Part shown: positions 56,976 to 64,000 of the stretch, piece after piece | How positions within the stretch are numbered: the first letter of the stretch is position 1 | How the letters are laid out: every line of letters starts with the position of its first letter | Assembly: GCA_038229135.1 (NCBI GenBank) | Contig: JBBROS010000016.1 | Span: 1-64,000 of the forward strand | Reading direction: 5' to 3' | Source: JBBROS01 sp038229135 | GTDB lineage: Bacteria > Pseudomonadota > Alphaproteobacteria > Acetobacterales > Acetobacteraceae | DNA: 64,000 nt | The notes under the pieces: generated by a model | What the model was told of the DNA's origin: nothing | What the model saw: only the letters and a program-made list of their open reading frames with translations | Databases searched by the model: none | Position numbers and translations under genes: made by a program

Positions 56976-57478
56976 TGGGCCGCGGACCCCGGCCGGACGG
57001 CAAGCGCCCGCGCACGGCCTCCCGGGTGGCGGCGGTGCAGGCGCTGTTCCAAAGCGAGCAGTCGGGCGAGACGGTCGAGACGATCATCGACCAGTTCGTG
57101 CGGCACCGCCTGGGCGCGCTGCCGGAGGGCGAGCCGGAGGGCTATGAAGAAGGGCGCGTGCCGGACGCCCACGTGCCGCTGTTCGGCCGCATCGTACGAA
57201 CGGCGGTGGAACAGCAGGACCGGCTGGACGCGATGATCGCGGGCGCGCTGCCCGACGAGTGGCCCATGGCCCGGCTGGACCCGGTGTTGCGCGCCGTGCT
57301 GCGGGCGGGCGGCGCGGAGCTGTCCATGGAGGACGGGCCGCCGAGCCGGGTGGTGATCAACGAGTATCTGGACGTGGCGCACGGCTTCTTCGACGGCGAT
57401 GAGCCGCGGATGGTGAACGGGCTGCTGGACCGGATGGCGCGGGCGCTGCGGCCGCACGAGTTCGTGCCGACCGCATGA
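56975..57478 (+). CDS. nusB: Transcription antitermination factor NusB
   Basis: 167 residues: basic N-terminus, ASRVAAVQALFQ, then LDPVLRAVLRAGGAEL and VVINEYLDVAHGFFDGDEPRMVNGLLDR, the C-terminal NusB signature. It acts with NusE on rRNA antitermination. The start shares a base with the ribH stop (TGATG); ribH-nusB-thiL is a common bacterial order. Confidence 0.95.
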   Translation: MGRGPRPDGKRPRTASRVAAVQALFQSEQSGETVETIIDQFVRHRLGALPEGEPEGYEEGRVPDAHVPLFGRIVRTAVEQQDRLDAMIAGALPDEWPMARLDPVLRAVLRAGGAELSMEDGPPSRVVINEYLDVAHGFFDGDEPRMVNGLLDRMARALRPHEFVPTA

Positions 57479-58419
57479 GCGCTGCGCCCGAGGAGTTCGG
57501 GCGGATCGCGCGGCACTTCGCGCCGCTGACTGGCCCGGCGGGGCTGGGCCTGCTGGACGACGCCGCCGTGCTGGCGCCGCCGCCAGGGCGGGAGCTGGTG
57601 CTGACGGTGGATGCGATGGTGGCGGGGGTGCATTTCCTCCCGGACGATCCGGTGGATCTCGTGGCGCGCAAGCTGCTGCGGGTGAACCTGTCGGACCTGG
57701 CGGCGATGGGGGCGACGCCGCTCGGGTATTTGACCACGGTGTCGGTGCCGCGGGAGACGCCGGATGCGTGGTTTGCGGCGTTCGCTGCGGGACTGGCGGA
57801 GGACCAGGCGGCATTTGGAATGCAGCTGCTGGGCGGGGACACGACGAGCACGCCGGGGCCGGTGAGCCTGACGCTGACCGCCATCGGGCACGTGGCCCCG
57901 GGGCAGGCGATACGGCGCGCGGGGGCGCGTGCGGGCGACGAGCTGTGGGTGACCGGGACGATCGGGGATGGCGCGCTGGGGCTGCTGGCGCTGCGCGGGG
58001 AAGTCGCGGACCCCGAGGGGTGGCTTGCAGGACGCTATCGACTGCCGCAGCCGCGGATGGGGCTGATCGACGGTGGGCTCGTGCGGGCCGCGATGGACGT
58101 GTCGGACGGGCTGGTGCAGGACGCCGGGCACCTGGCGCGGGCGGCGGGGCTGGGCTGCGTGATCGAGGCCGCCCGTGTGCCGCTCTCGCCGGCGGCCCAC
58201 ACGGCGGACCGCCTCGCGCTCTGCCTCACGGGTGGGGACGATTACGAGCTGGCGATGGCCGTCGCGCCGGGCGGCGGGGCGGCGCTGGAGGCGCGCGCGG
58301 CGGCGCTGCGGACGACCGTGAGTCGGGTGGGGTGGTTCGAGGCGGGGGCGGGGGTCGTGGTGAGGGACGAGGCGGGAGACGTGTTGACCCTACGGTCGTC
58401 CGGTTGGAGCCACTTCTAG
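57475..58419 (+). CDS. thiL: Thiamine-monophosphate kinase
   Basis: 314 residues, AIR-synthase/PurM-like kinase: LGLLDDAAVL, LTVDAMVAGVHF, RKLLRVNLSDLAAMGATPLGYL, LLGGDTTSTPGPVSLTLTAIG, AMDVSDGLVQDAGHLA and LTGGDDYELAMAV. It makes thiamine diphosphate. It overlaps nusB by 4 bases and converges on bamE, with 4 bases between stops. Confidence 0.96.
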   Translation: MSAAPEEFGRIARHFAPLTGPAGLGLLDDAAVLAPPPGRELVLTVDAMVAGVHFLPDDPVDLVARKLLRVNLSDLAAMGATPLGYLTTVSVPRETPDAWFAAFAAGLAEDQAAFGMQLLGGDTTSTPGPVSLTLTAIGHVAPGQAIRRAGARAGDELWVTGTIGDGALGLLALRGEVADPEGWLAGRYRLPQPRMGLIDGGLVRAAMDVSDGLVQDAGHLARAAGLGCVIEAARVPLSPAAHTADRLALCLTGGDDYELAMAVAPGGGAALEARAAALRTTVSRVGWFEAGAGVVVRDEAGDVLTLRSSGWSHF

Positions 58420-58423
58420 GCCG

Positions 58424-58921
58424 CTACAGCCCCTGCGCAACCGAGGCTCCGCTGCCGCCTACGCCGCCGGAGGGGGAGGCGGTGGATGCGCCGCTGGGGC
58501 CGGCGCTGAAGCGGCCGACGTTGCCCAGGAGCTGGCCCAGGAAGCTCGCCTCGCTGCCGGGCGAGGGGGTGGCGCGGCTGGCGATGGACACCTCGCGGCT
58601 GTCGTCCTGGTTCAGGCGCTGGACCGACCGGAGGACGCCGCCCTGGTCGAAGGTCAGCACCGTCACGTCCTGGGCCATGATCCCCGGGGTGCGGCCGACG
58701 CGGGTGCGGGTGGTTTCGCTGATGTAGATCCAGCGGTTGTCGTCGAACGCGGCGCGGGCGGAGGGGGAGCCGATGAGCGAGCTTGCATCGGCCTTGGTCG
58801 AGGTGCCGACCACGAGCTCCTTCAGCACGTCCGGGTCCACCTTGTTGCCACGCTGGGTGCGGGGCGTTTCGATCACGCTACAGGCGGTGAGCGTCAGAAG
58901 GAGGAGCAGGATGGTGCGCAC
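58424..58921 (-). CDS. bamE: Outer membrane assembly lipoprotein BamE (SmpA/OmlA)
   Basis: 165 residues from a GTG at 58919-58921, giving the lipoprotein signal MRTILLLLLTLTAC; an upstream ATG at 58966 would add 15 unconserved residues. Mature core: KVDPDVLKELVVGTSTKADASSLIGSPSARAAFDDNRWIYISE, typical of BamE. The tail is Gly/Ser-rich, low complexity. Subunit of the BAM beta-barrel assembly machine at the outer membrane. Confidence 0.9.
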   Translation of the reverse strand: MRTILLLLLTLTACSVIETPRTQRGNKVDPDVLKELVVGTSTKADASSLIGSPSARAAFDDNRWIYISETTRTRVGRTPGIMAQDVTVLTFDQGGVLRSVQRLNQDDSREVSIASRATPSPGSEASFLGQLLGNVGRFSAGPSGASTASPSGGVGGSGASVAQGL

Positions 58922-59084
58922 GCGGTGTGTCCCCAAGGGTGAAGCGGGTCGTCGGGCGAGTTGCACCTGGGCGGGCCGGGCCTATGTTGGCATGGCCGCC
59001 GAGGTCTTTGGTGGCCGTGGCGTGTCACCAACACCGCACCGTGTCAATTCAAGCTTGGGCCCGGAGCCTGGGGAGACGGGGAAT

Positions 59085-59630
59085 ATGTTCGGCTTGTTCC
59101 GCCGCCGGCCGCATGAGCGTGCCGCCTATTCGCTCTACACGGACGCGGTGCGTGCCGCCCGGCGCCCTTGGTTCTACTCGACGCTCGGCGTGCCGGACAC
59201 GCTCGACGGGCGGTTCGACCTCGTCGGCCTGCACGTGTTCCTGCTCGTCGACCGGCTGCACCGCGAGGGCGCGGCGGGCAAGGCGCTGGCGCAGGCGGTG
59301 TTCGATGCGATGTTCGCCGACATGGACTTCAACCTGCGCGAGATGGGCGTTGGGGACATGACGGTGGGCAAGAAGGTCAAGCAGATGATGACCGCCTTCC
59401 ACGGCCGCTCGACCGTGTATGCGGCGGCGCTGGAGGCCGACGATGCGGCCCAGGGACAGGCCGGGCTCGAGGCTGCGCTGGCGCGCAACGTCTGGCGCGG
59501 CGAGGAGCCGGAGGGGGCTGCGGCGTCGCTCGCCGGGCTGATGCGACGGGAGCGGGAGCGGCTCGGGGCGGTCCCCGTGGCAGCCTTCGTCGCGGGCGCG
59601 CCGCAGTTCGCAGACCCGGTCCTGGCTTGA
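59085..59630 (+). CDS. Ubiquinol-cytochrome c chaperone family protein (CBP3-like)
   Basis: 181 residues: LYTDAVRAARRPWFYSTLGVPDTLDGRFDLVGLHVFLLVDRL, FDAMFADMDFNLREMGVGDMTVGKKVKQMMTAFHGR, the UbiCCP chaperone signature. GGGAGACGGGG precedes the ATG. It assists assembly of the cytochrome bc1 complex. It is followed 2 bases later by yceD, a common alphaproteobacterial arrangement. Confidence 0.92.
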   Translation: MFGLFRRRPHERAAYSLYTDAVRAARRPWFYSTLGVPDTLDGRFDLVGLHVFLLVDRLHREGAAGKALAQAVFDAMFADMDFNLREMGVGDMTVGKKVKQMMTAFHGRSTVYAAALEADDAAQGQAGLEAALARNVWRGEEPEGAAASLAGLMRRERERLGAVPVAAFVAGAPQFADPVLA

Positions 59631-59632
59631 CG

Positions 59633-60112
59633 ATGGTGGCCGAGTTCTCCCGGCCGGTCGCGCTCGAGCGGATGCCTTCGACGATGATGGTGGAGGCGAC
59701 TGCGCCCGAGCGCTCGGCGCTGGCTGGGCGGCTGCGAATCGTCGCTGTGGCCCGCCTGCGCTGCCGTTTTACGCTGCGCCGCGTGGGGGATGCTGTAGAG
59801 GCGGAGGGCGCGCTCGAGGCGCAGGTGGTGCAGGATTGCGTGGTGAGCCTCGAGCCGGTCGCGCAGGCCGTCTCGGAGGTGTTCCGCCTGCGCTTCGTGC
59901 CGGAGGGCGAGGAGCGGGACCTGATGGACCCCGAGTCGCCGGACGAGATCGGGCATGACGGGCGCACGATCGACCTGGGGGAGGCGGCTGCCGAGCAGTT
60001 GGCGCTGGCGCTCGACCCATACCCGCGCGCAGATGGGGCGGAGCTCGATCCGTCCGCGACGGAGGACGAGGGCGGGGCGTTCGCTGGGCTCGCGCAGCTA
60101 CGCCGCGATTAG
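59633..60112 (+). CDS. DUF177/YceD family protein
   Basis: 159 residues. The C-terminal half carries the DUF177 core (CVVSLEPVAQAVSEVFRLRFVPEGEERD, IDLGEAAAEQLALALDPYPRA). A Cys just before the core fits the family. It is linked to 23S rRNA/50S formation in other organisms. The stop codon TAG (60110-60112) sits inside the first copy of a tandem repeat. It precedes rpmF, the usual order yceD-rpmF-plsX-fabH. Confidence 0.9.
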   Translation: MVAEFSRPVALERMPSTMMVEATAPERSALAGRLRIVAVARLRCRFTLRRVGDAVEAEGALEAQVVQDCVVSLEPVAQAVSEVFRLRFVPEGEERDLMDPESPDEIGHDGRTIDLGEAAAEQLALALDPYPRADGAELDPSATEDEGGAFAGLAQLRRD

Positions 60113-60149
60113 AGACTTGCTTGCAGGACGATTAGAGACTTGCTTGCAG
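60106..60149 (+). repeat. Tandem duplication at the yceD stop codon
   Basis: A 21-base unit (CGATTAGAGACTTGCTTGCAG) occurs at 60106-60126 and again at 60129-60149, period 23. The first copy contains the yceD stop, so the second repeats the Asp-stop codons downstream. Recent local duplication, possibly slippage. Confidence 0.85.
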
Positions 60150-60254
60150 CAAGGGTGCGCCTCTGCTAGACGGCGCGCCTTGCATCGAACAGCGTAATGC
60201 GGGCCAGCCACACCAGGCGGCGCCGCCCAGATAGCCCGGAGGGGCATTAAACCC

Positions 60255-60455
60255 ATGGCCGTTCCAAAGAAGAAGACCTCGCCGAGCCGCCGGGGCATGC
60301 GCCGCAGCCATGATGCGCTGCCGACCGAGGCGCATGCGGACTGCAGCAATTGCGGCGAGCTGAAGCGGCCGCACCACATCTGCAGCCATTGTGGCCACTA
60401 CAACGGCCGCGAAGTGCTGCGCGCCGAGGACCTGAAGGGCGCCGTTCGCGCCTGA
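60255..60455 (+). CDS. rpmF: 50S ribosomal protein L32
   Basis: 66 residues: MAVPKKKTSPSRRGMRRSHD then a zinc ribbon of two CxxC pairs (CSNCGELKRPHHICSHCG). Zinc-containing form of L32. The 142 bases upstream probably hold its promoter; TTGCAG (60144-60149) and CTAGAC form a weak candidate. It lies between yceD and plsX. Confidence 0.97.
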   Translation: MAVPKKKTSPSRRGMRRSHDALPTEAHADCSNCGELKRPHHICSHCGHYNGREVLRAEDLKGAVRA

Positions 60456-60490
60456 ATGGGCCGGCTTGACGGCCACGAAAGGGCGCAACC

Positions 60491-61555
60491 GTGCCTGAGC
60501 TCGTGACCAGCCAACCGTTCACGCTCGCCATCGACGCAATGGGCGGGGATCGTGCGCCTGGCGTGGTGCTGGACGGCCTCGAGATTGCGGCCGAGCGGCA
60601 CCCGCAGGCGCGATTCCTGCTGGTGGGTGACGAGGCGGTGTTGGCGCCGCTCATCGCGCAACGTCGTCGCGTGGCGGCCAGCTGCACTGTGCGGCACACG
60701 GCGGCCATGATCCCGTCCGAGATGAGGCCGACGCAGGCTCTTCGCGTGCGCGGGTCCTCCATGCGCCTGGCCATCGACGCCGTGGCGGACGGGGAGGCCC
60801 AGGGCGTCGTGTCGGCCGGGAACACGGGCGCGCTGCTGGCGTTGGCCAAGATCGTGATCAAGACGCTGCCCGGCATCGCGCGCCCGGCCATGGCCGCTAT
60901 CGGGCCCTCGGCGCGGGGCGACGTGGTCATGCTCGATCTCGGCGCCAACGTGCAGTGCGATGCGCGCAACCTGGTCGAGTTCGCCATCATGGGGGACGTG
61001 TTCGCGCGCACCGTGCTGGGGCTGACCTCTCCCAGCATCGGCCTGCTGAACGTGGGCGTGGAGGAGATGAAGGGCGACGAGCGGGTGAAGCAGGCCGCCG
61101 ACGTGCTGCGCATGAGCCACCTGGCGGCGAATTTCCATGGCTTCGTGGAGGGCAACGACATCGCGAGCGGCACGGTGGACGTGGTGGTCACGGACGGATT
61201 CACGGGCAACGTGGCGCTCAAGACCGGGGAGGGCGCCCTGAAGCTCGTGGGCGACCTGCTGCGGCAGATCTTCCAGGGGAGCCTGGCCGGGCGCATCGCC
61301 TACCTGTTGGCAAAGCCAGGGCTGGACCGGATGCGCGTCTGGCTGGATCCACGGCGCTACAACGGGGCGGTGATGGTGGGGTTGAACGGCGTTGTGGTGA
61401 AGTCCCACGGCGGCACGGACGCGCTGGGCTTCGCGCATGCGGTGGATGTCGCGATGGACATGGTCGTGCACGGGTTCAACGAGAAGATCAGGACGGGGCT
61501 GGCGCAAATCGACCGGCTGGAGACGGCTGCCCCTAAGCTGGCGGCGGCCGTCTGA
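60491..61555 (+). CDS. plsX: Phosphate acyltransferase PlsX
   Basis: 354 residues, GTG start at 60491. LAIDAMGGDRAPGVVLDGLE, GVVSAGNTGALLALAK, LLNVGVEEMKGDERVKQAA and VVTDGFTGNVALKTGEG are PlsX motifs. It converts acyl-ACP to acyl-phosphate for phospholipid synthesis. It ends sharing a base with the fabH start (TGATG). Confidence 0.96.
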   Translation: MPELVTSQPFTLAIDAMGGDRAPGVVLDGLEIAAERHPQARFLLVGDEAVLAPLIAQRRRVAASCTVRHTAAMIPSEMRPTQALRVRGSSMRLAIDAVADGEAQGVVSAGNTGALLALAKIVIKTLPGIARPAMAAIGPSARGDVVMLDLGANVQCDARNLVEFAIMGDVFARTVLGLTSPSIGLLNVGVEEMKGDERVKQAADVLRMSHLAANFHGFVEGNDIASGTVDVVVTDGFTGNVALKTGEGALKLVGDLLRQIFQGSLAGRIAYLLAKPGLDRMRVWLDPRRYNGAVMVGLNGVVVKSHGGTDALGFAHAVDVAMDMVVHGFNEKIRTGLAQIDRLETAAPKLAAAV

Positions 61556-62511
61556 TGCTGCGCGCGGTGCTCGCGGGCGTGGGCGGCTACCTGCCCGAGC
61601 GGGTCGTGTCGAACGACGAGCTGTCGCGCACCGTGGACACGACCGACGCCTGGATCCAGGAGCGGACGGGCATCAAGCAGCGGCACATCGTCGGCCCGCA
61701 CGAGACCTGCGCCTTCATGGGCGAGCATGCGGCCCGCGCGGCGCTGGCGCAGGCGGGGGCCACGGCGGCGGACGTGGATTGCGTGATCCTGGCCACCAGC
61801 ACGCCGGACCAGGCCTTTCCGGCCACCGCCGTGCGGGTTCAAGCGGCGCTGGGCATGGGCCATGGATTTGCGTTCGACGTGGCGGCCGCGTGCAGCGGGT
61901 TCGTATACGGGCTCTCGATCGCCGACGGGCTGATGCGGGCCGGGCAGGCGCGGGGCGTGCTGGTCATCGGGTCCGAGGTGTATTCGCGCATCCTGGACTG
62001 GACGGACCGCGGAACCTGCGTGCTGTTCGGCGATGGTGCCGGAGCCGTGTTCCTGCGCGCGGAGGAGGGTGATCGGGGCGTGCTCTCGACGCATCTGCAC
62101 TCGGAGGGGTCGTTGGGCGACCTGCTGTATGTGGATGGAGCGGTGGGCCGCCCGGACCGGTCGGGATATTTGCGGATGAACGGGCGGGAGGTCTTCCGCC
62201 ATGCCGTGAGCAAGCTCGCCGCGGTGGTGGACGAGGCGCTCGTGGCCAACGGGCTGGCGAAATCCGACGTGGACTGGCTGGTGCCGCATCAGGCGAACCG
62301 GCGGATCATCGACGCCATGGGCAAGAAGCTTGGCCTGGCGGCGGAGCGCGTCGTGGTCACGGTCGATCGGCATGCGAACACCTCGGCGGCCTCCATCCCG
62401 CTCGCCTTGGCCGAGGCTGTGGGTGATGGGCGTATCCAGCGTGGGGACCTGGTGCTGCTGGAGGCATTGGGTGGCGGGATGACGTGGGGCTCGGCGCTGG
62501 TCCGGATGTAG
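61555..62511 (+). CDS. fabH: 3-oxoacyl-[acyl-carrier-protein] synthase III
   Basis: 318 residues: catalytic Cys in FDVAAACSGFVYGL, His in WLVPHQANRRIIDAMG and Asn in HANTSAASIPLAL; GGGMTWGSALVRM closes the fold. It starts fatty acid synthesis by condensing acetyl-CoA with malonyl-ACP. Coupled to plsX. Confidence 0.97.
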   Translation: MLRAVLAGVGGYLPERVVSNDELSRTVDTTDAWIQERTGIKQRHIVGPHETCAFMGEHAARAALAQAGATAADVDCVILATSTPDQAFPATAVRVQAALGMGHGFAFDVAAACSGFVYGLSIADGLMRAGQARGVLVIGSEVYSRILDWTDRGTCVLFGDGAGAVFLRAEEGDRGVLSTHLHSEGSLGDLLYVDGAVGRPDRSGYLRMNGREVFRHAVSKLAAVVDEALVANGLAKSDVDWLVPHQANRRIIDAMGKKLGLAAERVVVTVDRHANTSAASIPLALAEAVGDGRIQRGDLVLLEALGGGMTWGSALVRM

Positions 62512-62611
62512 CTGCGCCACGCTGTTGCCGTTGCGCCACAACCGAGTGAGAATGGTTCAAAGTCAAGCGCTTTGCTTGACCTGCTGCCGTGCTCTCCGTA
62601 GCGTGAGGGCT

Positions 62612-62923
62612 ATGAGGACGGTAACCCGCGCGCAGTTGGCCGAGACGATCTATGCCCAGGTCGGGCTGTCCCGCAACGATTCGGCAGAGCTGCTCGAGAC
62701 AGTGCTCGAACGGATGTCGCTTGCACTCGAGAGTGGTGAATCCGTTAAAGTCAGTGGCTTCGGAACCTTCTCTGTACGACAGAAGGGGAGGCGGATTGGG
62801 CGCAACCCGAAGACGGGCGTCGAGGTGCCCATCCTGCCCCGGCGCGTGCTGACGTTCCGGCCGAGCCAGGTGCTCAAGGCGCACGTGAACCATACCGCCG
62901 TGCCGGCGACCGACGACGTATGA
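62612..62923 (+). CDS. ihfA: Integration host factor alpha subunit
   Basis: 103 residues from the ATG at 62612 (GAGGG just upstream); an upstream in-frame ATG gives an unconserved Cys-rich leader. HU/IHF DNA-binding arm: VKVSGFGTFSVRQKGRRIGRNPKTG. It bends DNA with IhfB. The stop overlaps the merR start by 4 bases. Confidence 0.96.
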   Translation: MRTVTRAQLAETIYAQVGLSRNDSAELLETVLERMSLALESGESVKVSGFGTFSVRQKGRRIGRNPKTGVEVPILPRRVLTFRPSQVLKAHVNHTAVPATDDV

Positions 62924-63420
62924 GTGGCTCGCTGCTGCCGGACGACCCCGTTGAAGGCGTGGGCGAGGGTGTTCGGGCCCGGGCCAAGAAGGCGCCCAAC
63001 GCATTCCGCACCATCAGCGAGGTTGCGGACGACCTGCACATTCCGCAGCACGTGCTCCGCTTTTGGGAGACGAAGTTTCCCCAGGTGAAGCCGCTCAAGC
63101 GGGGCGGCGGGCGGCGGTATTACCGGCCAGACGACATCACGCTGCTGCGGCGGATCTCGGACCTGCTCTACATCCAGGGCTACACCATCAAGGGTGTGCA
63201 GCGCCTGTTGCGGGAGGGCGGCGGGCAGCTTGCCGAAGACATCCCGCCGGCGCCTGCGGCCGAGCGTGCTGCTGCCGAGGCGGAGCGTGCCGCACCGCTG
63301 CCGGAGCCGCTCGAGCTCGGCCAGCCGGTCGTCGACGATGCAGCCGAGGTGCACCGGCTCCGGGCATTGCTGACCGATGCTCTCAATGAACTGGTGGCCT
63401 TGCGTCGATTGCTGCCCTGA
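62920..63420 (+). CDS. MerR family transcriptional regulator
   Basis: 166 residues. After a variable 28-residue leader, a MerR winged helix (FRTISEVADDLHIPQHVLRFWETKFPQVKP, GGRRYYRPDDITLLRRISDLLYIQGYTIKGVQRLL) and a short coiled C-terminus (AEVHRLRALLTDALNELVALRRLL). Small MerR coupled to ihfA is conserved in alphaproteobacteria; target genes unknown. Confidence 0.93.
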   Translation: MSGSLLPDDPVEGVGEGVRARAKKAPNAFRTISEVADDLHIPQHVLRFWETKFPQVKPLKRGGGRRYYRPDDITLLRRISDLLYIQGYTIKGVQRLLREGGGQLAEDIPPAPAAERAAAEAERAAPLPEPLELGQPVVDDAAEVHRLRALLTDALNELVALRRLLP

Positions 63421-63508
63421 CGGCGGCTGCCCACCATGACTTTTCGATGACGCACTCACAAACCGGAGCGGCCCGGTCTAGGGTGCCGCTCCACGTGGGG
63501 AGGCTTGC

Positions 63509-64000
63509 ATGCGTTCGGCTCTATTCGGATTGGCCTTGCTGGGCTGCACGGCGCTCGGCGCACAGGCGCAGGTGATCTATCCGATTGACCGCGCGGCGAT
63601 CCTTGCCGGGAGCAAGTTCGATTTCAAGGTGGAGTTCGCGGGCGTCGTCGACCCTTCGCGCATGAAGGTGACGGTCAATGGCCGCGACCATGCGGAGGCG
63701 CTGGGCCGGGGTGCCACCTTCACGGCGCGGGAGGACAACAAGGACCAGTCCGCGGTGATGCTGCGGGATGTGAGGCTGGAGCAGACCGGCGCCTACGAGG
63801 TGGTCGCGACAGACGGGACCAACACGGCGGCGGTGAAGTGGGACGTGTATGCCGCTGCCGAGCCGCGGCGGGCCAAGAACGTGATCCTGATGATCGGCGA
63901 CGGCATGAGTGTCGCCAACGTCACGGCCGCGCGGATCCTGGCCGGGCAGATCGAGCAGGGGAAGTACAAGCGCCTGCTGACCATGGATGGCCTGCCGCGG
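63509..64000 (+). CDS. Alkaline phosphatase, N-terminal part (truncated by window edge)
   Basis: 164 codons present, open to the edge. Signal peptide MRSALFGLALLGCTALGAQA, then about 95 residues of an extra N-terminal domain (YPIDRAAILAGSKFDFKVEF), then the start of the catalytic domain AKNVILMIGDGMSVANVTAARIL with the metal-binding Asp. Periplasmic phosphomonoesterase by family. The catalytic Ser and the rest lie outside the window. Confidence 0.85.
   Translation, partial: MRSALFGLALLGCTALGAQAQVIYPIDRAAILAGSKFDFKVEFAGVVDPSRMKVTVNGRDHAEALGRGATFTAREDNKDQSAVMLRDVRLEQTGAYEVVATDGTNTAAVKWDVYAAAEPRRAKNVILMIGDGMSVANVTAARILAGQIEQGKYKRLLTMDGLPR

Noticed and set aside
63421..63508. tRNA gene expected after merR in some alphaproteobacteria
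   Set aside because: No cloverleaf or tRNA consensus is visible in this short gap.

Overview
This 64 kb window is chromosomal DNA from a very GC-rich alphaproteobacterium. The PhyR-NepR-EcfG general stress response locus, the order yceD-rpmF-plsX-fabH-ihfA-merR, the cytochrome bc1 chaperone and a GTTC-N7-GTTC SOS box upstream of lexA all point to that class. Protein flavour and GC content suggest Acetobacteraceae or a near relative, but that last step is inference. I see no IS element, prophage, CRISPR array, rRNA or tRNA. Nearly all of it is packed core or metabolic sequence, and genes within operons commonly overlap by 1-4 bases.

Left part (1-26 kb). A translation block runs leftwards (rpmI-rplT-pheS-pheT, with pheT cut by the window edge). 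It is followed by a ClpP-like lipoprotein, a metallo-beta-lactamase-fold hydrolase, an AlkA-type glycosylase, a DUF1345 protein, sulfite reductase with a small coupled membrane protein, and a YeiH-type exporter. birA and lexA converge on an inverted repeat. A leftward operon ppiD-trpE-trpG-trpD-trpC-moaC-moeA joins tryptophan and molybdenum cofactor synthesis. After tpiA lies a short decayed stretch with an AAA-ATPase remnant and a palindromic dispersed repeat. Then come a tartrate-dehydrogenase-family gene, a peptide-type ABC importer lacking its ATPases, and a zinc alcohol dehydrogenase.

Middle (26-46 kb), the most notable region. Seven genes on the minus strand (glgE, treS-maltokinase fusion, glgB, treZ, malQ, treY, otsA) are each joined to the next by a 4-base stop/start overlap. 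Together they can convert trehalose to maltose, maltose-1-phosphate and branched alpha-glucan, and convert glucan back to trehalose. Directly upstream on the same strand is phyR. Divergent from it are two EcfG-type sigma genes, nepR and a HisKA_2 histidine kinase gene. A complete general stress response switch therefore sits at the head of a trehalose/glucan operon.

Right part (46-64 kb). An M20 peptidase and cydDC converge on a branched-chain amino acid ABC operon (livHMGF, no binding protein here). Then comes a rightward riboflavin-nusB-thiL operon. Its RibB carries a degenerate GTP cyclohydrolase II-like domain (RibBX type). bamE, the bc1 chaperone, yceD-rpmF-plsX-fabH-ihfA-merR and a truncated alkaline phosphatase complete the window.
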